This document shows positions 54,832 to 64,000 of a stretch of 64,000 bases of DNA, one piece after another. The DNA lies in NCBI RefSeq assembly GCF_000231405.2, contig NZ_CP007032.1:806001-870000 (forward strand), written 5' to 3'. The position numbers and the translations under genes were made by a program. A model generated the notes under the pieces. It saw only the letters and a list, made by a program, of their open reading frames with translations, was not told the origin of the DNA and ran no database searches. The stretch is from Desulfitobacterium metallireducens DSM 15288 (GTDB taxonomy: Bacteria > Bacillota > Desulfitobacteriia > Desulfitobacteriales > Desulfitobacteriaceae). How positions within the stretch are numbered: position 1 is the first letter of the stretch; every line of letters starts with the position of its first letter.

Positions 54832-55653
54832 TTGAAGGCAATCGCTTTTGTAGATTATGAAAATATCTGGACGGGCTTGTTAGATAGGGGATACGAGTTA
54901 ACCCCGGAAATTTTGATGCAAGCGATCCAAACCTATGCGGAGAGAAATGATCTCAGTATTACTGGAATTTACCTTTATGCTAACTTTGATCGCGAAGAAT
55001 TTTGGAGAACCCAGACGTCCTTCGAAAAAACCAACGTTTTTACACGCCATGTGTTTGGTAAAAATAATTATGCAAACACCGAGTTGAGAAAAAATGCTGC
55101 CGATGTCGAACTTATTCTTGAGGCTCAAGAAATTTTGATCACCCGGACCTCGACGTTTGATACGTTTCTCCTGTTTACTGGTGATGGTGATTTTTTACCC
55201 CTAGCGCGAAAAATCCGAGCATGGGGTAAAGACGTTCGAGTGATGGGCGTCAATGGAAGCACACATCATGTTTTGCAAGCGTTTGGCGGATCAAATTTCT
55301 TTGAGGAATTTTTGAACCATGAGCTCGGGTATAAACCAGACCAGGATCTGGAACGAGGAATTCAGATTCTCGCCCAGCTTCAGTTAAGTATGGCTTATGT
55401 CGCCTCAACAAAGGCTCGATTAGCGTTGACTGAAGGGCTGCATCGGTCAATATCTCAAGTGAAAGAACTCATTCGATTTGCATTAAGGGAAAAAGTTTTC
55501 CTTGAGCGAGAATTTTCAGATGCAAGTCTAAAAATCGGGAAAACCAAAATATATTTGCTCAATCTCGAAAATGAACGCGTTCAGAATGTCCTAGGGGATA
55601 CCCTGAGCGAAATCCGAGCACGGTATGTCAAGATAGGTGTAATCTCAAGCTAA
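54832..55653 (+). CDS. NYN (PIN-like) domain protein
   Basis: This 273-residue protein has an N-terminal NYN nuclease-like domain. FVDYENIW carries the first acidic residue, ADVELILEA the middle and FTGDGDFLPLARKI the last, together forming a PIN-type metal site. The region after about residue 175 is helical with a possible winged-helix end (YLLNLENERVQNVL). NYN proteins are likely RNases, but the target is not inferable. TTG start with GGGGTG 8 bases upstream. A long hairpin covering 54769-54823 lies before it. Confidence 0.82.
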   Translation: MKAIAFVDYENIWTGLLDRGYELTPEILMQAIQTYAERNDLSITGIYLYANFDREEFWRTQTSFEKTNVFTRHVFGKNNYANTELRKNAADVELILEAQEILITRTSTFDTFLLFTGDGDFLPLARKIRAWGKDVRVMGVNGSTHHVLQAFGGSNFFEEFLNHELGYKPDQDLERGIQILAQLQLSMAYVASTKARLALTEGLHRSISQVKELIRFALREKVFLEREFSDASLKIGKTKIYLLNLENERVQNVLGDTLSEIRARYVKIGVISS

Positions 55654-55728
55654 CTTTTAGATATTTTAGTGGGGCTGTTGCATGAACAATGTAGCGGCCC
55701 CTTGTGCTTCTACGAAAGCTAAATATGT

Positions 55729-55759
55729 AAAAAGCCGGTTAGGAGATACTCCTAACCGG
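55729..55759 (-). terminator. Terminator of the small Gly-rich gene
   Basis: Read leftward, CCGGTTAGGAG and CTCCTAACCGG (11 bp, 3-base loop) are followed by CTTTTT. Confidence 0.88.
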
Positions 55760-55766
55760 GAAGAGG

Positions 55767-56018
55767 TTATTGGCTAACAAAGGTGATTTGACGAAGAGGA
55801 ATTCGCACAACCGGACGAAGACCATCGATTGGATTTCCAACATTGGAGAAAAGCTGCGCATTGGTTAAGGTCGCTACTCCATCTTGTAGTCCACCAAAGT
55901 TTCCAATCCAGAACGAAGAGTCCATGCCAATTCTCAGTTGAGCACCAATGGGATACGTGTCAAATAAACCAAGAATAAAGGGTCTGCAGTTGAATCCTCC
56001 AAGTCCTCCAAAGCTCAT
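55767..56018 (-). CDS. Small Gly-rich protein of unknown function
   Basis: This 83-residue protein begins MSFGGLGGFNCRPF. It has no recognised domain and no clear signal peptide or membrane helix. It is rich in Gly, Phe and Leu, with one Cys. The gene looks real: AAGGAG lies 8 bases before its ATG and a strong terminator follows directly. A structural role, such as in the spore coat, is possible but only a guess from composition. Confidence 0.65.
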   Translation of the reverse strand: MSFGGLGGFNCRPFILGLFDTYPIGAQLRIGMDSSFWIGNFGGLQDGVATLTNAQLFSNVGNPIDGLRPVVRIPLRQITFVSQ

Positions 56019-56371
56019 AATAACATTCTCCTTTTCTTTGGATTGGCCGTCGGAACGACCTCCTAGAAGATTAGAGCGGAGAGGATTAAAAGCTTTGTTA
56101 GAAGGAATCTCCCTTTGCTAACCAAGACTTTCTATTTCTAATTTAGTGTATGATCAAATGTCAAAAAAGTTCAAGTAGAGGGAACAGATCACGAATAAAA
56201 CTTGACCGGCTTGGTTAATATAGGAGTTAGAGCAGGTGGGGAGACCTTGAAATTCATGTTATATAAATAACGCAGTAAGATGGAGATATTCGAAGGTATA
56301 AATGGATAAATTCGAATATTCAACGATATTGACGTTTTGCAACGCTTGATTTCATCTTCGCCCTTGCATAT
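56019..56371. other. Intergenic region upstream of groES without a gene
   Basis: I see no convincing ORF. A 9-bp inverted repeat, ATATTCGAA / TTCGAATAT, lies at 56286-56294 and 56311-56319, about 70 bases upstream of the CIRCE element. It could be a second operator or chance. Confidence 0.4.
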
Positions 56372-56413
56372 TATAATACTTAGATGTTAGCACTCGTTAC
56401 GAGTGAGTGCTAA
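56372..56413 (+). promoter_or_regulatory. groESL promoter with CIRCE element
   Basis: TATAAT (56372-56377) is followed by a perfect CIRCE: TTAGCACTC (56387-56395), nine bases, then GAGTGCTAA (56405-56413). CIRCE is the binding site of the HrcA heat-shock repressor. Confidence 0.97.
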
Positions 56414-56453
56414 CAAAAAATAATAAAATAATCTTAAGGAGGGAATTTCTTCA

Positions 56454-56738
56454 ATGAACATCAAACCTTTGGGCGATCGCGTCGTTATTAAAGCACTTCC
56501 ATTAGAGGAAAAAACAAAAAGCGGAATCATCATGCCGGATACGGCTAAAGAAAAGCCAATGGAAGGTGAAATTGTAGCAGTTGGACCTGGAAAAATGGAA
56601 AAAGGTGAGCGTGTTGCTCTCGATGTTAAAGTCGGAGACCGCGTGATTTATTCCAAATATGCGGGTACCGAAGTTAAATATGATGGCGAAGAATATCTAA
56701 TCCTGAAAGAGAGCGATATTTTAGCAATTGTAGGCTAA
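56454..56738 (+). CDS. groS: Co-chaperonin GroES
   Basis: This 94-residue lid of the GroEL chamber begins [15 protein letters not shown], with a mobile loop around [18 protein letters not shown] and [19 protein letters not shown] near the end. AAGGAGGG precedes the ATG. It is controlled by the CIRCE element just upstream and followed by groL. Confidence 0.97.
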   Translation: MNIKPLGDRVVIKALPLEEKTKSGIIMPDTAKEKPMEGEIVAVGPGKMEKGERVALDVKVGDRVIYSKYAGTEVKYDGEEYLILKESDILAIVG

Positions 56739-56760
56739 TTATTTAAGATGTAAATCATAA

Positions 56761-58425
<1,665 letters not shown>

Positions 58426-58489
58426 CGTCACGAAAGTGTCACTCAATTAAGTAAAAAAATATCCACACCGCGCAGGTATGGATAAGGTT

Positions 58490-58534
58490 AGAGGTTTCTC
58501 ATAAGTTCACTGAACTTATGAGAAACCTCTTTTT
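58490..58534 (+). terminator. groESL terminator, about 19-bp perfect stem
   Basis: AGAGGTTTCTCATAAGTTCA pairs with its complement at 58511-58530, followed by TTTT. Confidence 0.95.
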
Positions 58535-58569
58535 ACATTGCTTGTTTGTGCCCCTTTGCAATAGACAGA

Positions 58570-58809
58570 CTAATTCATAATAACAATAAGCGTAAAAATA
58601 AGGATCAAGACGGGAAGAAGTTCGATTAGAGTTATTCCAATAAATGAAAGATTTATAATCGAGTTATCCATAGGTTTGATTTTCGTGACTCCTTGAATGA
58701 TCTTTTTCTCCGCAGTCAAAGCACCAATGATTGATATCACTAATGCAATAATACAACCGATAACAGTTGCTTCATGTGTAGACATTTGACGTGTTGCATC
58801 TCTTTTCAT
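58570..58809 (-). CDS. Orphan ATP-synthase subunit-c-like membrane protein
   Basis: This 79-residue hairpin protein has two membrane helices (about 14-33 and 52-78) joined by a polar loop (EKKIIQGVTKIKPMDNS). The second helix has ITLIELLPVLILIF, which matches the ion-carrying helix of F-type c subunits; Glu63 falls at the ion-binding position. The first helix lacks the usual glycine repeat. No other ATP-synthase gene is nearby. No clear ribosome site precedes the ATG at 58809; translation from the ATG at 58785 is possible. Confidence 0.55.
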   Translation of the reverse strand: MKRDATRQMSTHEATVIGCIIALVISIIGALTAEKKIIQGVTKIKPMDNSIINLSFIGITLIELLPVLILIFTLIVIMN

Positions 58810-58986
58810 AATTATATAGTTTCTGACAGGAAACGACTTAGTAATAATATATTTTTATATTCTATTACTAATCTTTTGAAAATTCAATACTTTAGAACTA
58901 ATTTTGTATAAGAGTTGATCAGAAGCAGGGTAATAATGAACGATGGAGAAATGTTATTTAAACGAAAAAAGTAAAGGAATATTAAA

Positions 58987-59910
58987 ATGACGATGAAGAT
59001 TAGAACGATTGGGATCATAGGTTTAGGTGCGTTAGGAACAATGTATGCAACGTATTTTACCGATAAATTGCCAAAAGGTGATGTTCGTGTTATTGCCACA
59101 CAAAGTCGGATTCGGAAATATGAGGGAACGGGCATCTATAGTAATGGAAAACGTTATGATTTTAATTATGTTTTACCTGAAAGTCAGCAACAGCCTGTTG
59201 ATTTATTGCTTTTCTGTGTAAAATTCAATCAATTAGAACAGGCGATTGAGGATGCAAAGCATCAAGTAGGAGAACATACAACTATTCTATCCGCCTTAAA
59301 TGGAATATCCAGTGAAGAAATCATCGGCAAGACCTTTGGCATGGAAAAGATGCTTTATTGCGTTGCCCAGGGCATGGATGCCGTGAAGATTGGAAACAAA
59401 GCGATTTATCAAAACATGGGGATGTTGTCTTTTGGGGAGAAAGACAATTCAAGTTGGTCAGATAAAGTAACAGCTGTTGCCCAATTTTTTGATTTGATGA
59501 ATTTCCCTTATGAGGTTCCCCTGAATATGGAGCATCGAATGTGGGGAAAATTTATGCTCAATACAGGAGTAAATCAGACAGTCGCTGTATTTTCAACAAA
59601 TTATGGAGCAATTCAAGTTGAAGGTGAGCCTAGAAATGTAATGATCGCGGCAATGAAGGAGGTTATCACACTTTCGCAAAAGATCGGTATCAATCTAGGG
59701 CAGGATGATTTGGAGTATTGGTTACATGTCCTCGAAACATTAAATCCCTTGGGGATGCCTTCGATGCGTCAAGATATGGTAGCCAAGAGGCGGACAGAGG
59801 TAGGGCTATTTTCTGGAACAACTATCGCTTTAGGAAAACGATATCAGGTACCCACTCCTGTTAATGAATGGCTATATCAAAAGGTACAGGAGATGGAAAC
59901 GGATTTTTAA
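58987..59910 (+). CDS. Ketopantoate reductase family protein
   Basis: This 307-residue NADP-dependent reductase of the PanE/ApbA family converts 2-dehydropantoate to pantoate in pantothenate synthesis. The nucleotide loop is GIIGLGALGTMYATYF; KFMLNTGVNQTVAVF holds the catalytic Lys and Asn region, and PSMRQDMVAKRRTEVGLF is the C-terminal hallmark. AAAGGAA lies 7 bases before the ATG. Paralogues with other substrates exist, so panE itself is not certain. Confidence 0.85.
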   Translation: MTMKIRTIGIIGLGALGTMYATYFTDKLPKGDVRVIATQSRIRKYEGTGIYSNGKRYDFNYVLPESQQQPVDLLLFCVKFNQLEQAIEDAKHQVGEHTTILSALNGISSEEIIGKTFGMEKMLYCVAQGMDAVKIGNKAIYQNMGMLSFGEKDNSSWSDKVTAVAQFFDLMNFPYEVPLNMEHRMWGKFMLNTGVNQTVAVFSTNYGAIQVEGEPRNVMIAAMKEVITLSQKIGINLGQDDLEYWLHVLETLNPLGMPSMRQDMVAKRRTEVGLFSGTTIALGKRYQVPTPVNEWLYQKVQEMETDF

Positions 59911-59999
59911 ATAATTTATCTCTTTAAAAAATTTATTAGGAATAGGGCAACCTATTTTCTACATAAAGTGTGATAAGAACTCCGCCAGGGGGGCTGAAC

Positions 60000-60662
60000 A
60001 TGAAGAAGAGGGGTCTGTTGTTAATCATCCTTATCAGTACCGTGTTAGTTGGGGGAATCATGGGTCGCCTTTTATGGAAACCCAACCCCGCAGAGTTGTT
60101 GACACACGGCTTAGAAAACCTGAACCAAGCGACCTCTTTTCGCTATAGCATCACCCAACATCAGTGGGTAGAGGGAAAAGATCGCGTACTAACTCAGATT
60201 CTAGGAGAAAAGGACGGTGGAAACACTCATATTTCAGGGCAGCTTGTGGGCACAGAAGTTGAGATGATTGTTGTCGGAGAAGGGTTCTATCTCAAAGACC
60301 CACTGGGTAAACGATGGGTCCGGTATCCCAGTGTCCCAGCTACCCAAGAAGTTTTCCTGGCGGAGCTCAATCCAATTACTTCTTTGCAGTTCAAAGAGCT
60401 TGGCGAGGTGATGCTTAAGGGTCAAGAGAAGTTAAACGGCGAGAACGTTTGGGTACTTCAGCTTCAACCCAGTGTACAAAATCAGATCATGGAAGATTTT
60501 TGGACCGATTTCAACTATATGGTGTATATCAGTGGAAAAAATAAAACGATTCGAAGGGTGACAATTCAATCGAACAATAAAGCGAATAATGAGCCTATGA
60601 CGATGACTTTAGATTTTTCGGATTTTGGTAAAGAGATTAAAATTCGACCTCCAAATTTATAG
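60000..60662 (+). CDS. Membrane-anchored LolA/LppX-like protein
   Basis: This 220-residue protein has one N-terminal membrane helix (about 5-22) and no lipobox cysteine. The rest is an extracellular beta-rich domain. Its pattern (LENLNQATSFRYSITQ, then successive strands, GENVWVLQLQP) resembles LppX/LolA-fold lipid- or precursor-binding proteins, but similarity is weak. The ATG at 60000 follows a GGGGGG site. Function is unknown. Confidence 0.7.
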   Translation: MKKRGLLLIILISTVLVGGIMGRLLWKPNPAELLTHGLENLNQATSFRYSITQHQWVEGKDRVLTQILGEKDGGNTHISGQLVGTEVEMIVVGEGFYLKDPLGKRWVRYPSVPATQEVFLAELNPITSLQFKELGEVMLKGQEKLNGENVWVLQLQPSVQNQIMEDFWTDFNYMVYISGKNKTIRRVTIQSNNKANNEPMTMTLDFSDFGKEIKIRPPNL

Positions 60663-60668
60663 GAACTA

Positions 60669-60697
60669 AGCCCGGGCTAACAACCCGGGCTGTTTCT
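60669..60697 (+). terminator. Intrinsic terminator after the LppX-like gene
   Basis: AGCCCGGG and CCCGGGCT form an 8-bp GC stem followed by GTTTCTT. Confidence 0.8.
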
Positions 60698-60771
60698 TGC
60701 GCCATAAAGGGTTTTTCCGTACTTTATCCGTACTTTAATTAAATATTAAGGGAGTAATGTTCGAAAAAAGT

Positions 60772-60800
60772 TTGACTCCCCTGAGCTCGTCTGCTATAAT
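60772..60800 (+). promoter_or_regulatory. SigA-type promoter of hpt
   Basis: TTGACT (60772-60777) and TATAAT (60795-60800) are separated by 17 bases. Confidence 0.9.
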
Positions 60801-60831
60801 TCTAAAATGAGTTTTAGTGGAGGTGGCCGTG

Positions 60832-61368
60832 GTGGAAGATCAAATTAGTAAAATCCTGTTTAGCCGTGAAGAACTCCTGAAACGGATTGCTGAATTAGGT
60901 GAAGAGATTACCCGTGACTATCAAGGGAAGAATCTGTTAGTTTTAGCTATTCTTAAAGGGGCTGTACCTTTTATGGCGGATTTAATCCACCAAATTAAGA
61001 TCCCGTTGGCTTATGATTTCATGGCCGTTTCCAGTTATGGAGCATCAACAACATCTTCTGGCGTTGTTCGGATTATGAAAGACTTAGAGCGGAGTGTTGA
61101 AGACGTCCATATTTTAATTGTTGAAGATATTGTTGATACGGGATTAACCTTGAAATATCTTAAAGAAAATTTAACTGCCCGCAATCCTGAAAGTGTCAAA
61201 ATTGTGACCTTATTAGATAAACCCGATCGGCGAAAAGTCGATGTTAAACCGGATTATAATGGGTTTAAGATTCCTGATGAATTTGTTGTCGGTTATGGCT
61301 TAGATTTTAATGAGCAGTATCGGAATCTTCCCTATATCGGTATTTTGAAGCCAGAAGCTTATCAATAA
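60832..61368 (+). CDS. hpt: Hypoxanthine phosphoribosyltransferase
   Basis: This enzyme salvages hypoxanthine (and guanine) to the nucleotide using PRPP. The PRPP motif is [11 protein letters not shown], and [11 protein letters not shown] and [14 protein letters not shown] follow as expected. GGAGG lies 8 bases before the GTG at 60832, giving 178 residues. Nearby GTG codons at 60817 and 60829 are less well spaced. It is followed by guaA, another purine gene. Confidence 0.95.
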   Translation: MEDQISKILFSREELLKRIAELGEEITRDYQGKNLLVLAILKGAVPFMADLIHQIKIPLAYDFMAVSSYGASTTSSGVVRIMKDLERSVEDVHILIVEDIVDTGLTLKYLKENLTARNPESVKIVTLLDKPDRRKVDVKPDYNGFKIPDEFVVGYGLDFNEQYRNLPYIGILKPEAYQ

Positions 61369-61435
61369 TCCTAAAAATAGATTATAATAGAATAGATAGA
61401 GTTTAAAAGACCTTGTTATGAGGGTTAAGTAAATG

Positions 61436-61467
61436 CTGACGGTTAGAATAAGATCGTCAGTTATTTT
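61436..61467 (+). terminator. Weak hairpin between hpt and guaA
   Basis: CTGACG and CGTCAG form a 6-bp stem with a 13-base loop and TTATTTTC tail. It may end hpt or attenuate guaA. The leader lacks the purine riboswitch core. Confidence 0.45.
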
Positions 61468-61493
61468 CTATTTTATAAAAGGGTGGTTAGTAT

Positions 61494-63029
61494 ATGTCAC
61501 AAGAATTAGTACTGGTCTTGGATTTTGGTGGCCAATATAACCAATTGATCGCCCGCAGAGTACGGGAGGCCCATGTATATTCTGAGATGATTTCGTATAA
61601 AACTCCCATAGCTGAAATACGTGCTCGAAATCCCAAAGGCATTATCTTTTCGGGTGGCCCTGCTAGCGTAAATCAGGAAGGTGCACCAGAAGTTGATCCG
61701 GCGATTTATGATTTAGGAATTCCGATTCTCGGAATTTGTTATGGTATGCAATTGATGACGATTCAACTCGGGGGTAAGGTGGAACATCCAGAGGTTAGAG
61801 AATATGGGAAAGCGCTTCTTCAGGTCGATGAACCTAAGGGCATTTGGGAAGGCCTTGGTGGGGAACGTCAGTGTTGGATGAGTCATGGTGATTCAGTTGT
61901 GACTTTGCCTGAAGGGTTTAAAGTCGCAGCACATACCGAACATACGCCAGTCGCAGCGATGATCAATGAAACTCGACAGTTCTATGCGGTGCAGTTTCAT
62001 CCGGAAGTTAAGCATACACCAGACGGACAAAAGATGTTGGAACACTTTTTGACGGATATTTGCGGATGTAAAGGTGATTGGACGATGGGCTCCTTTATCG
62101 ATACACAAGTTAAACAAATCCGTGAGAAGGTTGGAGATCGTCGTGTGCTTTGCGCTTTGAGCGGTGGAGTGGATTCTTCGGTAGCTGCCGTCCTCGTTCA
62201 TAGGGCGATTGGGGATCAACTGACCTGTGTCTATGTCGATCATGGTTTTATGCGCAAAAATGAATCGGTTGAAGTGAAAAAGATTTTTACGGAGCAATTT
62301 CATTTAAATCTCGTCTTTGTTGATGCTAGTGAGCGGTTTATGAGTAAGGTAGAAGGGATATCTGATCCTGAAACCAAACGTAAGAATATCGGAAACGAGT
62401 TTATTCGCCTTTTCGAAGATGAAGCTCGCAAATTGGGCAAAATTGACTTCCTCGTTCAAGGAACGCTCTATCCTGATATCGTCGAAAGCGGTACAGATAC
62501 CGCAGAGACCATTAAATCGCACCATAATGTCGGTGGACTTCCAGAGGATATGGAGTTCGATCTTATTGAACCTTTACGCATGCTATATAAGGATGAGGTT
62601 AGGGAAGTCGGAGCAAAATTAGGAATTCCTGACGAAATTGTCAGCCGCCAACCGTTCCCAGGCCCGGGACTTGCGATCCGGATTTTAGGAGAGATAACTC
62701 TGGAAAAATTAGATCTCTTGCGTGAAGCTGATGCCATTATTATCGACGAAGTACGAAAGGCAGGGCTTTATAAGGACATCTGGCAAACCTTCGGGGTTCT
62801 ACCCTCGACCATCAAAAGCGTAGGCGTTATGGGTGATTCACGCACCTATGCATACCCGATTATCGTTCGTGCAGTAACCAGTGAAGATGCCATGACAGCC
62901 GATTGGGCGAGACTGCCGTATGACTTGATGGAGAAGATCTCCACTCGTATTGTCAACGAAGTTAATGGGGTCAACCGTGTCGTCTATGACATCACCTCCA
63001 AACCCCCTGGCACGATTGAGTGGGAATAG
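61494..63029 (+). CDS. guaA: GMP synthase (glutamine-hydrolysing)
   Basis: This enzyme converts XMP to GMP with glutamine and ATP. The N-terminal glutaminase has GICYGMQLM (nucleophile Cys) and VQFHPEV. The ATP-pyrophosphatase domain has the [13 protein letters not shown]-loop. The C-terminal dimerisation domain contains [12 protein letters not shown] and ends KPPGTIEWE. It is 511 residues, the normal length. AAAAGGGTGG precedes the ATG. Confidence 0.97.
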   Translation: MSQELVLVLDFGGQYNQLIARRVREAHVYSEMISYKTPIAEIRARNPKGIIFSGGPASVNQEGAPEVDPAIYDLGIPILGICYGMQLMTIQLGGKVEHPEVREYGKALLQVDEPKGIWEGLGGERQCWMSHGDSVVTLPEGFKVAAHTEHTPVAAMINETRQFYAVQFHPEVKHTPDGQKMLEHFLTDICGCKGDWTMGSFIDTQVKQIREKVGDRRVLCALSGGVDSSVAAVLVHRAIGDQLTCVYVDHGFMRKNESVEVKKIFTEQFHLNLVFVDASERFMSKVEGISDPETKRKNIGNEFIRLFEDEARKLGKIDFLVQGTLYPDIVESGTDTAETIKSHHNVGGLPEDMEFDLIEPLRMLYKDEVREVGAKLGIPDEIVSRQPFPGPGLAIRILGEITLEKLDLLREADAIIIDEVRKAGLYKDIWQTFGVLPSTIKSVGVMGDSRTYAYPIIVRAVTSEDAMTADWARLPYDLMEKISTRIVNEVNGVNRVVYDITSKPPGTIEWE

Positions 63030-63054
63030 TCTGTGGCTCACCACTGAATAATGT

Positions 63055-63098
63055 AACCAAGCATCCGACTTTAAAGTAGTCGGGTGCTTGGTTTTTTT
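63055..63098 (+). terminator. guaA terminator
   Basis: AACCAAGCATCCGACT and AGTCGGGTGCTTGGTT form a 16-bp stem (one G-T pair) followed by a seven-T run. Confidence 0.95.
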
Positions 63099-63166
63099 AG
63101 GCAATTATTTTAAAGAAATCTGCTCATATGCTGGATAACTAAAGATACAAGTATAGAAATAAATAA

Positions 63167-63216
63167 TTGACATATATTTTATTTATAACATATATTATTA
63201 TAAATAAAATATATGT
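63167..63216. promoter_or_regulatory. Promoter inside a 19-bp perfect inverted repeat
   Basis: TTGACA (63167-63172) and TATATT (63191-63196) are separated by 18 bases. Nearly the whole promoter lies within a perfect inverted repeat: 63170-63188 pairs with 63198-63216 around a 9-base centre. It reads ACATATAT from both outer ends, with another copy at the centre. Confidence 0.75.
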
Positions 63217-63230
63217 TATGGGGTGATGTG

Positions 63231-64000
63231 ATGAGTTGGTTGTTAGAAATTGTGTTAACCTTAGGTGGCATAACCCTCACAATTAACCTCTTCTTGTTAG
63301 TGCGTTACTATAATGGAAAGAGGCATATAGTAGAAGCGAACAACTTATTAAAGATAAATAAATTAAGACTCCCTCAAGTTGAAAAGTTGGAGATTTTACC
63401 ATTAGTGGATTATGAAACAGATTCCCCCGAATTAAAGACAGAGGCTGGTTTATCATATCTTGTAAAAGCCGAGAATGAACAAATTTTATTTGATGTTGGC
63501 TATAACAAAAAGGCCGAAGACCTTTCACCCCTTTTGCAGAATGCTATTAGGCTAAATATTGATTTAAGTCAGATAGAGGCCCTAGCTATAAGCCATAACC
63601 ACGCTGATCACGTAGGAGGAATAAATTTTAAAGACAATAAAGTAGAATTAAGTAAAGGTACTTTAATAAATTTTCAAGAAAAACCCTTATTTGCTCCCAT
63701 TGAGTTGACATGTGAAACGACTCAATCAATAACTGTCACAGAACCAACTCTCCTAACTAAATCAATCGGCAGTACGGGGCCGATAAAAGTGCAACTTTTC
63801 ATGTTTGGCGAAACTAATGAGCAATCGTTATTGATTAATGTCAAAGATAAAGGAGTCGTTTTGATCTCCGGCTGCGGTCATCCACAAATCATAAACATGG
63901 TAAAGATTGCAGGAGAGATTACCGACAAGAAGATATATGGAGTTGTTGGTGGATTACATCTTTTCAAAGATAAACCAAATGGTGGAATATTAGCAAAGAT
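63231..64000 (+). CDS. MBL-fold metallohydrolase with N-terminal membrane helix, cut by the window edge
   Basis: At least 256 residues are visible. One N-terminal membrane helix (about 5-25) is followed by a metallo-beta-lactamase domain with the zinc motif SHNHADHVGG near residue 123, a later SGCGHPQI histidine and VVGGLHLF. The layout resembles proteins annotated as 7,8-dihydropterin-6-methyl synthase-like hydrolases, often with unknown role. GGGGTG precedes the ATG at 63231. The gene continues beyond 64000. Confidence 0.85.
   Translation, partial: MSWLLEIVLTLGGITLTINLFLLVRYYNGKRHIVEANNLLKINKLRLPQVEKLEILPLVDYETDSPELKTEAGLSYLVKAENEQILFDVGYNKKAEDLSPLLQNAIRLNIDLSQIEALAISHNHADHVGGINFKDNKVELSKGTLINFQEKPLFAPIELTCETTQSITVTEPTLLTKSIGSTGPIKVQLFMFGETNEQSLLINVKDKGVVLISGCGHPQIINMVKIAGEITDKKIYGVVGGLHLFKDKPNGGILAK

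Noticed and set aside
61369-61493. Purine riboswitch before guaA
   Set aside because: The conserved junction words of the purine aptamer are absent; only a weak hairpin is present.

Overview
The window looks like chromosomal DNA of a low-to-mid GC, anaerobic, spore-forming-type Firmicute (class Clostridia). A Desulfosporosinus/Desulfitobacterium-like member of the Peptococcaceae/Desulfitobacteriaceae is the best guess. This rests on gene content: a selenocysteine formate dehydrogenase with NuoE/NuoF partners, a molybdenum-cofactor cluster, radical SAM enzymes, Bacillus-type KtrAB, MazEF, MurT/GatD and CIRCE-groESL, with strong AGGAGG ribosome sites throughout. It is inference; no rRNA or other phylogenetic marker is present. 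I found no tRNA, rRNA, CRISPR array, insertion sequence or prophage.

Layout. 1-0.8 kb (minus): a nickel/cobalt-type ECF ATPase (cut by the window edge) behind a CooT-like nickel protein, with a hairpin leader. 1-3 kb: Ogt repair protein, a VOC protein and a YtqA-type radical SAM protein. 3.1-5.3 kb: a KamA-family aminomutase whose substrate residues match glutamate 2,3-aminomutase (minus). A cyclic-di-AMP riboswitch precedes it, and it is divergent from a BusR-like regulator (GntR HTH plus RCK_C). 5.4-11.9 kb: LytS-like kinase, acpS-nnr-alr and ktrB-ktrA. 12-20.3 kb: gltB-gltD, glnA and an ANTAR regulator with a degenerate receiver; an ANTAR-type antiterminator/terminator lies in the gltB leader. 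20.3-26.3 kb: gamma carbonic anhydrase, soluble CZB chemoreceptor, murT-gatD, mazE-mazF and a C26 amidase. 26.4-32.4 kb: ilvE, an orphan sigma-54 activator, a TcyP-type cystine symporter and larE. 32.5-42.1 kb: tcdA, a LysM-G5-M23 endopeptidase, tex, an EamA permease, an amidohydrolase and tsaE-tsaB-rimI-tsaD. 42.2-42.4 kb: a dense DnaA-box cluster. 42.5-48.1 kb: 5-formyl-THF cyclo-ligase and a three-subunit NAD-linked formate dehydrogenase whose catalytic subunit reads through a UGA as selenocysteine. 48.4-51.2 kb: glycosyltransferase and CrtI-like oxidoreductase. 51.4-54.8 kb: mobA, a probable Moco riboswitch, moaA, moaC, MOSC and mogA. 54.8-64 kb: NYN protein, small Gly-rich protein, CIRCE-groES-groEL, an orphan ATP-synthase-c-like protein, PanE, an anchored LppX-like protein, hpt, guaA and an MBL-fold protein cut by the right edge.

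How it fits together. The most notable theme is osmotic and nitrogen balance. Cyclic-di-AMP is predicted to act on an RNA switch (beta-glutamate synthesis), on a BusR-like repressor whose putative operator overlaps the same promoter, and on KtrA (potassium uptake), all next to the glutamate/glutamine genes gltBD-glnA. The second theme is molybdenum/selenium formate oxidation: the FdhA selenoprotein with its bacterial SECIS hairpin sits 3 kb from the genes that build its cofactor, which carry their own riboswitch.
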